NCBI GenBank assembly: GCA_021850555.1
Contig: JAJZLX010000423.1
Coordinates: forward strand, 1 to 14,437
DNA from: Pseudomonadota bacterium
Lineage (GTDB): Bacteria > Pseudomonadota > Gammaproteobacteria > Steroidobacterales > Steroidobacteraceae
Length of the DNA: 14,437 nt
Direction: 5' to 3'
The notes below the pieces were generated by a model. It searched no databases. It worked only from the letters and a program-made list of their open reading frames with translations, and was not told where the DNA came from. The position numbers and the translations under genes were made by a program. This document shows, one piece after another, positions 1 through 6,608 of this stretch. The stretch's first letter is position 1; every line of letters starts with the position of its first letter.

Positions 1-642
1 CGCGGGTTTCAAGACCACGGTGCAGCCGGCGGCGAGTGCCGGTGCGATCTTCCATGTTGCGAGCAGAAACGGGAAGTTCCAGGCGATGATGGCACCGACC
101 ACCCCAACGGGCTCGCGCAGCGAGAATGCGGCATACTCCTGGCCGGGTACGAGGGTTCCCGAGACCGGCAATGCCTGCCCCTCGAGCTTGGTGGGCCAGC
201 CCGCCATGTACCGCCAGACTTCGATGGCGTGTTTCAGGTCCACGTGGCGGGAAATTACGATCGACTTGCCGTTATCGATGGCCTCCAGCTCGGCCAACTC
301 GTCGGCATGGCGCTCAACGAGATCAGCGATCCGATGCAGGACGCGCTCGCGATCCACGGGCTTCATGCGCGACCAGTCGGAGTCCTCAAAGGCGCGGCGC
401 GCCGCGGCCACCGCCCGGTCGATGTCGGCCGCCTCGCCCATGGCGACGCTCGCGATGACGCGGTCGCTCGAGGGATCGCGCACCTCGAAGGTCCGGCCGC
501 TGATCGCATCGGTCCAGACGCCGTCGATGAGCAGCCGCCGGGGCTTGCCGAGAAATGCGGTATTGGCCGGCAAAATCCCGGACAGATCATTGGTCAATAC
601 CGAGGACACCGCGCTCGGACTCTTTCGCGTCGTCGCCTGCAT
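1..642 (-). CDS. NAD(P)-dependent aldehyde dehydrogenase (phenylacetaldehyde-dehydrogenase-like), 3'-truncated at window edge
   Basis: The first 214 residues of an aldehyde dehydrogenase superfamily protein (full length usually about 490) are visible; the gene runs off the left edge. The substrate-domain start (LIDGVW near residue 38), the 'DRAVAAARRAF' helix near 75-85, and the cofactor-binding segment 'AWNFPF' (Asn189) followed by 'LKPA' (Lys212) at the window edge match the family. The catalytic Cys and Glu lie outside the window. The ATG at 642 is chosen because GAGGGG sits 6 nt upstream; an in-frame ATG at 663 has no such site. The gene follows the amine dehydrogenase operon in the same direction but has its own copy of the composite promoter. 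By inference it oxidises the aldehyde released by the amine dehydrogenase to the carboxylic acid. The family call is secure; the substrate is not, with aromatic aldehydes favoured by general resemblance to the StyD/FeaB type. Confidence 0.93.
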   Translation of the reverse strand, partial: MQATTRKSPSAVSSVLTNDLSGILPANTAFLGKPRRLLIDGVWTDAISGRTFEVRDPSSDRVIASVAMGEAADIDRAVAAARRAFEDSDWSRMKPVDRERVLHRIADLVERHADELAELEAIDNGKSIVISRHVDLKHAIEVWRYMAGWPTKLEGQALPVSGTLVPGQEYAAFSLREPVGVVGAIIAWNFPFLLATWKIAPALAAGCTVVLKPA

Positions 643-709
643 GGAGCACCCCTCTTTCGTCATCCCGCACCCGGAAGCCATTTGACCGGATCCGCCGGGT
701 ACCCGCAGA

Positions 710-785
710 CCGGTCCGATGCAGTATCCGTGTCCTCGAGCAAGTTGCCATGAGCCTTTGGGCGGATGGAGGGGATACTTTGGTAT
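710..785 (-). promoter_or_regulatory. Composite promoter of the aldehyde dehydrogenase gene (operator dyad, -35, -10)
   Basis: Reading the minus strand from 785: the dyad ATACCAAAGTAT (785-774) is followed by CCCC, then CCGCCCAA (764-757), a possible -35 ATGGCA (750-745), a 17-nt spacer and a possible -10 GATACT (727-722), with a start point expected near 714. The whole 76-nt stretch aligns without gaps to the region upstream of the TonB receptor gene, with 56 identities by hand count. The dyad centre is about 64 nt upstream of the predicted start, a typical class I activator position. The dyad overlaps the stop codon of the upstream U32 gene. The -35 is weak, as expected for an activated promoter. 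Conservation is seen directly; the promoter assignment is inferred. Confidence 0.6.
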
Positions 786-1792
786 TACGCGGATGAAGGG
801 CTGACCTCGCGGTAATAGCACATGAAGCCGCTCTGGCAGAGTTCGGAGTTGCTGCGCAGCCCTCGGGCGTAGGCGGTCACATCCCGCTCGTCACCGCCGG
901 CATGGCGCCCGAGTACGGCACGCGCCATCTCGACACTCTTCAGCCGACGCTCGAGCGGGCCTTCGCGTCCGGCGATCTTGACGGCAGCGACGCCGGCGGC
1001 CGCAAGCCGTGGGATCGCGCATAGCCCGCACGGACCGTTCGGCAACCCCTCCGCCGTGACCGTGAAACCGCATGAGAACACGTACCAAAGCCATTTTTCC
1101 CAGGCTTCGTCGTTGGATTGAAATCGTTCAAGCTCGGACTCGCGAAGCGTTTCCCCGTCACTGCGGTGATATTCGTGACGAAAACGCTCGAGACAGATCG
1201 GTCCGCCGAGCGGCCCGGGCAGGTGCAGCGTGTGGCACGAGCCCTCCTCGAACACGCAGCCGTCGTTGAGGATGAAGGCTTCGATTTCGAGCGCCGGCAG
1301 GGCGTAACACATCGCGTGGATCTCGCTCAGCGTCACGTGGCGCGGCAGAATAACCCGCGTTGCACCAAGCTCGGCCGCCAATTGTGCCGTGTCGGCGTTA
1401 TGACACGAGGCCACCGAGCTCAGGTGCAGGCGCAGTGGCAAGCCGCGCTCGCCCAGCGCTGCCAGCAGCCCCAGGTCGCCGACGATCACCGCGTCGGCGC
1501 CGCTCGCGGCAACCCGGTCGAGCATCGCGAGCAGATCGTCCCACCGGTCCGCCGAATAGCTCTGCGCGTTGAAGGCGACCGACACGCGCTTGCCCAGCTC
1601 GTGCGCCAGGGCAGCCGTGCGTGCCAGTTCCTCGAAGCTCAGCAGGTTGCCACTCATCCTGCGATTCAACGTGGATCGCCCGAAACGCGCCTGCCACTCG
1701 TGCGGCACCAGCCCGCAGTAAAACTCGTCGGCACCGGCCCGCGCCAGGACCGGTATGTCTTCAGGCGCGCAGATCGGCGCGACCAGCCGCAT
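785..1792 (-). CDS. U32 family protein, UbiU-like (putative 4Fe-4S)
   Basis: A 335-residue protein of the peptidase-U32 fold, which despite its name includes the O2-independent ubiquinone hydroxylation factors UbiU/UbiV and RNA-hydroxylating proteins. The N-terminus (MRLVAPICAPEDIPVLARAG) and 'GADAVIVGDLGLL' (98-110) follow the UbiU pattern. Four cysteines match the UbiU cluster arrangement: Cys179-x6-Cys186, Cys200, and Cys255 (with Cys258 close by) before 'AAVKIAGREGP' (269-279). Two further Cys (319, 325) sit near the C-terminus. The ATG at 1792 follows a G-rich stretch and overlaps the preceding U32 gene by 32 nt, so the two are probably translationally coupled. It is the last gene of the operon. 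Its role in amine dehydrogenase biogenesis is unknown to me. Forming a heterodimer with its neighbour and hydroxylating a substrate without O2 is an inference from UbiU-UbiV. Confidence 0.85.
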   Translation of the reverse strand: MRLVAPICAPEDIPVLARAGADEFYCGLVPHEWQARFGRSTLNRRMSGNLLSFEELARTAALAHELGKRVSVAFNAQSYSADRWDDLLAMLDRVAASGADAVIVGDLGLLAALGERGLPLRLHLSSVASCHNADTAQLAAELGATRVILPRHVTLSEIHAMCYALPALEIEAFILNDGCVFEEGSCHTLHLPGPLGGPICLERFRHEYHRSDGETLRESELERFQSNDEAWEKWLWYVFSCGFTVTAEGLPNGPCGLCAIPRLAAAGVAAVKIAGREGPLERRLKSVEMARAVLGRHAGGDERDVTAYARGLRSNSELCQSGFMCYYREVSPSSA

Positions 1793-2747
1793 TCCAGTCC
1801 CCCGATATGACGATACGATCGATCGACCCCGCAGCGGCCGCCCCGGCGAGCGCTTCCGCCATCGCCGCCGTGTGATGATAGAAAATCGTGTTGCCGCGCT
1901 GGAAGATTCTCATCCTGGCATCGTCCGGCTCGGCTCCGGCCGACAGCTCACACCAGTATGTCAGGCACTCGCGCGCGCAAGTGTGCCCGGTTGCGAACTT
2001 GCGCGCCACCGGACGGTGCAGATTGCCGATGCGGCAGATGCGGCCCATGGTCGCGAACCCGAAGGGGGCGTGCACTGAGATTCGCCCTCGCTGCGCATAC
2101 AGGTCCGTGCTGCGGGCAAACGGCGGCACGTCGATTTCGAGGCGGCTCACTCCGAAGCGCTTGAGCAGCATCTCGAGTCCCGGCGTCATGAATCCGTGCC
2201 CACCCAGCTTCAGGTACGCGGCCGAGGGCGCGCGCGGCTCCTTCAGCATCCTGCACAAGAGCCGGCCCGCGGTCGGCCTCAACCCGGGAAACTGCCGCGT
2301 GAGGCGCCGCATCAGGCCCCAATCATTCACCGTGACCTCGGTGCCCTCGGGCAGCATGCCCAGCAGCGCGTCCGCTTCTTCGAGACCGTCGTCGGTCAGC
2401 ATGGGAAGCGCGAGCCCGAATTCGAGGCCGGAAGCGGCCGTCGCGCCGAGCACCGTCTGCAGCGCCCTGACCGACGGCAACAGTCTCTGGCAGAATTCGT
2501 TGCCAAAATGGATGCGCGCGACCCGCTGGTGATCGAGCAGCGATGCCCACTCCGGGGAGTCGAGCCCAAACAGGCCTGGCCAATCCGTCGCCGCATCGTG
2601 CAGCCCGGTGACGCAGCGCACCAGCGACTCCGGCTCGGTGAATGACACCGCCCACTGCACCGTCACCGCGTCGTTTGCGGCCCGTAAGCCGAAGCGCCAC
2701 GCGCTCCCCTCGGGTACACGATCCACAGTCACCGGCCCGTCAGTCAA
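1761..2747 (-). CDS. U32 family protein, UbiV-like (putative 4Fe-4S)
   Basis: A 328-residue protein that I read as a divergent UbiV-like U32 member. It has a C-terminal cysteine cluster, Cys238 then Cys257-x3-Cys261-x4-Cys266 ('TCARECLTYWC'), comparable to the Cys-x12-Cys-x3-Cys cluster ligands of UbiV, plus an N-terminal Cys45 that could be the fourth ligand. The stretch after the cluster ('MRIFQRGNTIFYHH') parallels the UbiV C-terminal half. No signal peptide or membrane segment is visible, so it is cytoplasmic. The first codon is TTG at 2747, overlapping the qhpE stop by 4 nt (TTGA). No ATG occurs in frame until about residue 116, so a TTG or nearby GTG (2732, 2726) start is required. It lies between qhpE and the UbiU-like gene and overlaps both. 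The family assignment is moderate; the pairing with a UbiU-like neighbour strengthens it. Confidence 0.75.
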   Translation of the reverse strand: MTDGPVTVDRVPEGSAWRFGLRAANDAVTVQWAVSFTEPESLVRCVTGLHDAATDWPGLFGLDSPEWASLLDHQRVARIHFGNEFCQRLLPSVRALQTVLGATAASGLEFGLALPMLTDDGLEEADALLGMLPEGTEVTVNDWGLMRRLTRQFPGLRPTAGRLLCRMLKEPRAPSAAYLKLGGHGFMTPGLEMLLKRFGVSRLEIDVPPFARSTDLYAQRGRISVHAPFGFATMGRICRIGNLHRPVARKFATGHTCARECLTYWCELSAGAEPDDARMRIFQRGNTIFYHHTAAMAEALAGAAAAGSIDRIVISGDWNAAGRADLRA

Positions 2748-3436
2748 GTCGGTGCCGCCGGTTGATGTCTTTCCGGTCCATGGAAGGTCGCAAACTGCAG
2801 CAGAGCCTCATGAGTCTTCTGGACCGGTCGTCCGGCCGCAACGTGATTCACAATGTACCGTGAAAAATGCGCCGCGCCGACGCTGGCACCCCGAGCAACT
2901 TTCCCCGACTGCGAATGGTGCAAGGGGCAGGCTCCAAAATCCGCCGCGGCGGTGCCGAGGTATGAAATCTGGTCCCTGTCGCACCGCGCATCCCCTGTCG
3001 CCCGGATCACCCCGCGATAAGATGCGGGGTACGTAGCCGCTCCGCGAGCGGGCGCCGACGCGACCACGAGCACTTCTGCCGCAACCGCCCTGCCGATCGC
3101 GGCCCTCAGAACCGCGCGGTCGCAGGCCAGCCCTAGGCTCAAATGCAACAGCTGCGCCTGGTGGTGCACCGCCCAATCGACCGCTGCGGCGAGCGCCGCC
3201 GCCGTGGAGCGTCCCCGCTCATTCAGCACCTGCGCGATCAGCAGCCGCACCGGCCGCGGCGAGGAGGCGATGATGCCGGCGACGACCGTGCCGTGGCCTA
3301 TGGGATCTTCGACCGGTGGGCGCTCGAGGACCTGATTACCCTCGTCCACGAACCGCTTGATCCGTATCACGGCATGCGCCGGCAGCGGTCCGATCCCGCT
3401 ATCCACGACTGCGACTGTCCACGCAAGCTCAGGCAT
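2744..3436 (-). CDS. qhpE: QhpE, subtilisin-like serine peptidase that removes the QhpC leader
   Basis: A compact S8-family protease of 230 residues without signal peptide or propeptide, so cytoplasmic, as known for QhpE, which cuts the leader from the cross-linked gamma subunit. The catalytic triad is readable: Asp12 in 'AVVDSG', His48 in 'GHGTVVAG' and Ser185 in 'RGASVGAAHF'. The usual subtilisin oxyanion segment (AAGNEG-like) reads 'VVASAPARGAATYPASY' (124-140), with no Asn. The ATG at 3436 is chosen because it begins just upstream of the Asp motif and overlaps the qhpF stop by 8 nt. The longer reading frame to 3511 would run deep into qhpF without family support. The position directly after the exporter gene and next to the other qhp genes supports the specific name. 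Confidence 0.88.
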   Translation of the reverse strand: MPELAWTVAVVDSGIGPLPAHAVIRIKRFVDEGNQVLERPPVEDPIGHGTVVAGIIASSPRPVRLLIAQVLNERGRSTAAALAAAVDWAVHHQAQLLHLSLGLACDRAVLRAAIGRAVAAEVLVVASAPARGAATYPASYRGVIRATGDARCDRDQISYLGTAAADFGACPLHHSQSGKVARGASVGAAHFSRYIVNHVAAGRPVQKTHEALLQFATFHGPERHQPAAPT

Positions 3437-5102
3437 ACGCGCGTGCACACCCCCTCTCGATGATTCGTCCGTCGCGCAACTCCAATATGCGGTCCGCTCG
3501 CGGCACGGCATCCGGGGAGTGGGTGATCACGATGCGGGTCTGTTGCTCGAAATATCGGTCGATGAGCGCGTGCATGGCCTCAACCGCGGCGGCATCCAGG
3601 TTACTGGTTGCCTCATCGAGCACCAGCGCAAAGGGCGCGCCGAGCAGCGCCCGGGCGACGGCAATCCTCTGCCGCTGACCCGTGGACAGCCCCGCCCCGC
3701 GGGAGCCGAGCTCGGTGGCGTACCCTTCCGGCAGCGCCGATGCGAATGGCTCGACTCCCGTCTGCCTCGCCACTTCAGACACCCGGTCCGCCGGCGCATC
3801 GAAGTTCCCGTAGCGGAGATTATCCAGGATGCTGCCGCGAAACAGCAGCGGATCGGTTTCCAGCACCGGAATGCGGCGCCGGACCGACTGCAGATCGTAA
3901 TCCGACAGATCCACTCCGTCGAGAAGAATCCGCCCCGAGTCCGGCTCGGCGAATCCACGCAGCAAATCGACCAGGGTGGATTTGCCAACCCCCGATTCGC
4001 CAAACAGCACAACCTTGGTTCCGGCGGCAATGTCCAGCGCGAGATTCTCGAACAGAGCTCGCTCGCTGTCCGGATACCGGAAGCTCACGTCCTGGAAACG
4101 GATCGGACCGGAACGCGCAGCAAGGACGCGCGAGCCCTCGCTGCCGGCGCGCATGGGCTCGGCGTCCCTCAATTCCTGTACACGCTTCAGACTCACGCCG
4201 GCACGCTGATAGGCGGTGTACAGCCCCATCAACGAGGTCGCGGAGCCTGTGCCGCGCGCCAGGTAGGTCGTAAAGGCCACCAGGGTGCCCAACGTGAGCG
4301 AGCCGTGGATCACTTCCCACCCGCCGATGATGAACACGACGGCGGTGGTCAAATGGGACAGCAGGCTCGAGAGCGCGCCGATCGTGTAGCCGACGAGTTG
4401 CTGGCGGATGACCCGGCGCAGCAGGCCCTGGTTCAGGCTGCCCAGGCGATCCCGCTCCCAGCGCTCGGCGCCCGCGCTCTGCACCACCTTCGCCGCGCCG
4501 AGCGTCTCGACCAGGAACTGCGTGATGACGCTGCGCGATTCCCGCACCTCGCGCGTGCTGTCGGAAACGTGCCGCCGCGCCCGATGCCGCAAGAGCAGAT
4601 GCAATGGCAGTATGCAGGCCGCCACCAGCGTCAGACCGCGGCTCATCGCCGCCATGATGGCGGCGGAGAAGATCAGAAGCAGCACGCCGTTGACGACCGC
4701 CAGCACCGAGTCGGTGCTGAAGCGCTGGATCTCGGCGACGTCGCCGTCCAGCCGGGTGACGATATCCCCGACCGGACGCACCCGGAAGAACCGGGGCGGG
4801 AGCCTCAGGATGTGGGCGTAGACGTCCTCCCGGATGGCAAACAGAATCTCCCCCGAGACACGGACATACAGCAGCCGGTTCAGGGCCCACAATCCGAACC
4901 CACAGGCCGCCAGCGCGACGATTGCGGCGCACAGCTCGGCCAGCAGGTCAAAGTGCCTGCCGAGGAGACCGTCGTCGATGATGAGCTTCGACAAATACGG
5001 CTGTACGGCCGCGAGCGCCGACGTGAGCGCCGCCAGGGCCATCACCGCCAGAATGGCGCCCCGATGGCGCCGCACGTACGGCCATAGCCAGGCGAAGCTC
5101 AT
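3429..5102 (-). CDS. qhpF: QhpF, ABC transporter exporting the cross-linked gamma subunit
   Basis: A fused half-transporter of 557 residues: an N-terminal transmembrane domain (several hydrophobic segments within about residues 15-300) and a C-terminal nucleotide-binding domain. Walker A 'GESGVGKST' lies near 366-374, the ABC signature 'LSTGQRQR' near 470, Walker B 'FALVLDE' with D-loop 'SNLD' near 490-500, and the switch His in 'VITHSPD' near 515. There is no C39 peptidase domain, which fits a system with a separate leader protease (QhpE). In the known qhp system this protein moves the modified QhpC into the periplasm, since QhpC has no Sec signal. The ATG at 5102 (AGG 5 nt upstream) is preferred over an in-frame GTG at 5114. 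It starts about 30 nt after the qhpB stop and overlaps qhpE. Confidence 0.9.
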   Translation of the reverse strand: MSFAWLWPYVRRHRGAILAVMALAALTSALAAVQPYLSKLIIDDGLLGRHFDLLAELCAAIVALAACGFGLWALNRLLYVRVSGEILFAIREDVYAHILRLPPRFFRVRPVGDIVTRLDGDVAEIQRFSTDSVLAVVNGVLLLIFSAAIMAAMSRGLTLVAACILPLHLLLRHRARRHVSDSTREVRESRSVITQFLVETLGAAKVVQSAGAERWERDRLGSLNQGLLRRVIRQQLVGYTIGALSSLLSHLTTAVVFIIGGWEVIHGSLTLGTLVAFTTYLARGTGSATSLMGLYTAYQRAGVSLKRVQELRDAEPMRAGSEGSRVLAARSGPIRFQDVSFRYPDSERALFENLALDIAAGTKVVLFGESGVGKSTLVDLLRGFAEPDSGRILLDGVDLSDYDLQSVRRRIPVLETDPLLFRGSILDNLRYGNFDAPADRVSEVARQTGVEPFASALPEGYATELGSRGAGLSTGQRQRIAVARALLGAPFALVLDEATSNLDAAAVEAMHALIDRYFEQQTRIVITHSPDAVPRADRILELRDGRIIERGCARAYA

Positions 5103-5132
5103 GGAAACCTGCACGACCGGATCTGCGCGGAC

Positions 5133-6239
5133 CTATCGGCGTTCGATGACGCGCAACGTAGCCGTCGCTTGATCACCACATCCTGGCAGTTGAACGTCGC
5201 CCTTCTCGCGCATGGTCCGTGCGTCATAGATGATGACATCGCACATCGTCCCTCCCACGTAGACGTCCTTGCCGTTCGGAGAGATGTTAACCGAGTAATA
5301 CGTGTGCGGCAGATTCACCTGGTCGGTCACCCGCCAGTGCGCGCCGTCGATCTTGATCTTCGTAAGCTGCGTGTAGGCACCGAACGCCCACTTGCGGTGG
5401 GGACCGATGACGGTGGAGAAGATCAAAGCGTTTGTCCTGCCGATGTCGTGATAGGCAAGTTGACCGTCATGCAGATTCAGAGTCAGCAAGGACGTTTCCG
5501 GCACCCCTGCGGGAGGCGTTCCCGGGCCGACCAGGGTCGAATAGATAGGGCTGGAGAAGATGCCCGTCGGCTCGGTGACCGGCCAGAACGCCAGCATATC
5601 CGGACGCAAGTGGTGCGGGCGATGCCAGTTGAGGATGCCGCGCCTCTCGATGAGCCGTCCGGTCTTCAGGCCATATTCGTACAGATTGAACCCGATCGCA
5701 AAGAAACTGCGGCCGTCCTTCTTCGCGAGGATCATCTGCACTCTGCGTGGCGCCGGAAATTCCCGCAGGGGCTTCGCGTGCAGACCGCCAGCGGTGCTGA
5801 ATATGAGGAACCGCGGCGTCTGAACCTTGTACTGGTCGATCTGCAGGCGCGTTCGGTACACGTAGACGATGAGCTCCTTCCCGTTCGGCGTGACATCGAA
5901 CGCATACATGCAGGTCACGCGCTCTCCGGGGGACTCGAGGTTTGCTCTAAAAACCTCCTTCCCCGTGCGCAGGTTGATCCCGGCGATGCTGCGCGTCCGG
6001 TTGACCAGAACGTACGCCACCTTCCCGTTCGGAGAGGGGACGATGACGCTCACATAATCGTGCGCATCGGGTATCGTGAAGTCCGACACCACTTTCTGCT
6101 CGCGAGGATTGATGACGAAAAGATGATCCGGAGCTGCGCCGGTCACGATGAAGTCGTGCGCCGCGTGTCCCGTCCAAAGGGAGCCGCAGCCCGCCAACAG
6201 ACCGGCGAGCGCCACCGGCACGAGGATTCTAGCTTTCAT
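5133..6239 (-). CDS. qhpB: QhpB, beta-propeller (beta) subunit of quinohemoprotein amine dehydrogenase
   Basis: A 368-residue periplasmic protein matching the seven-bladed beta-propeller subunit that packs against the gamma subunit and helps form the CTQ active site. Propeller blades are marked by repeated 'SPNGK/TPNGK' turns (about residues 69, 117 and 323) and by segments such as 'SIAGINLRTGKE' and 'DVIIYDARTMRE'. The N-terminus is a secretion signal (MKARILVPVALAGLLAGC) that ends in a lipobox-like LAGC with Cys18, so it could be a lipoprotein. Cleavage by signal peptidase I after the nearby 'GHAA' is the alternative. The ATG at 6239 has AGAGGG 5 nt upstream. It follows qhpC after 27 nt. 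Length and order agree with the known QHNDH clusters. Confidence 0.93.
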   Translation of the reverse strand: MKARILVPVALAGLLAGCGSLWTGHAAHDFIVTGAAPDHLFVINPREQKVVSDFTIPDAHDYVSVIVPSPNGKVAYVLVNRTRSIAGINLRTGKEVFRANLESPGERVTCMYAFDVTPNGKELIVYVYRTRLQIDQYKVQTPRFLIFSTAGGLHAKPLREFPAPRRVQMILAKKDGRSFFAIGFNLYEYGLKTGRLIERRGILNWHRPHHLRPDMLAFWPVTEPTGIFSSPIYSTLVGPGTPPAGVPETSLLTLNLHDGQLAYHDIGRTNALIFSTVIGPHRKWAFGAYTQLTKIKIDGAHWRVTDQVNLPHTYYSVNISPNGKDVYVGGTMCDVIIYDARTMREKGDVQLPGCGDQATATLRVIERR

Positions 6240-6266
6240 ATCAGCCCTCTGCAGCCGGCCTGTGCC

Positions 6267-6608
6267 TTATTTTTTTGGAAACACAGCATCGGTATTGGGG
6301 TACACGGGATCGAGCTCGCGCCAGTCGTGCTGCGCCGAAGGCTTGCCCTCCTGCCAGTTCGGGTACGTATTCAGGGTGTCCGGCACCTGCGCCGGCCACC
6401 AACAGGGGTCGGAACATCCGTACAGGTCGGCCTCCATCGGCTGGCACAGCGAGGCCACCCCGCCGAAGGGATCCACCTCCCAGCCCGGATCGAACGTGGT
6501 GACGCATCCGGCCACGGTCTCCATCGCGGAGACCTCCTCCACGTGCCCTGATTCGGCCGCTTCGAGCAGCAGATCGGCCTTGTTATTGACGGATTTCAGT
6601 CCACTCAT
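6267..6608 (-). CDS. qhpC: QhpC, gamma subunit carrying cysteine tryptophylquinone and thioether cross-links
   Basis: A 113-residue precursor of the small catalytic subunit. Its cysteine-rich core fits the known gamma subunit exactly when 28 is added to the published mature numbering of the Paracoccus/Pseudomonas enzymes. The three Cys-to-acid thioethers correspond to Cys35-Glu44, Cys55-Asp61 and Cys69-Asp77, and the CTQ pair to Trp71-Cys65 (in '[14 protein letters not shown]'). The offset of 28 also places the leader at residues 1-28 with mature protein from Met29. The leader is not a Sec signal, consistent with recognition by QhpD, trimming by QhpE and export by QhpF. The ATG at 6608 overlaps the qhpD stop (ATGA) and has the strongest ribosome-binding site in the operon (GAGGAG, 6 nt spacing), plausible for a structural subunit. 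Confidence 0.96.
   Translation of the reverse strand: MSGLKSVNNKADLLLEAAESGHVEEVSAMETVAGCVTTFDPGWEVDPFGGVASLCQPMEADLYGCSDPCWWPAQVPDTLNTYPNWQEGKPSAQHDWRELDPVYPNTDAVFPKK

Noticed and set aside
20..804. Overlapping plus-strand frames at the left end
   Set aside because: The minus strand encodes a clear aldehyde dehydrogenase across most of this region, and the plus frames have Arg/Ala/Pro-rich shadow composition.
3357..5087. Long plus-strand open frame (576 codons) opposite qhpF
   Set aside because: It lies antisense to a gene with clear ABC transporter motifs. Its translation is rich in Arg, Gln and His without domain motifs, as expected for the mirror frame of a GC-rich gene.
5169..6551. Plus-strand open frame (460 codons) opposite qhpB and qhpC
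   Set aside because: It is antisense to two recognised subunit genes, has a low-complexity shadow-like composition and no recognisable family features.
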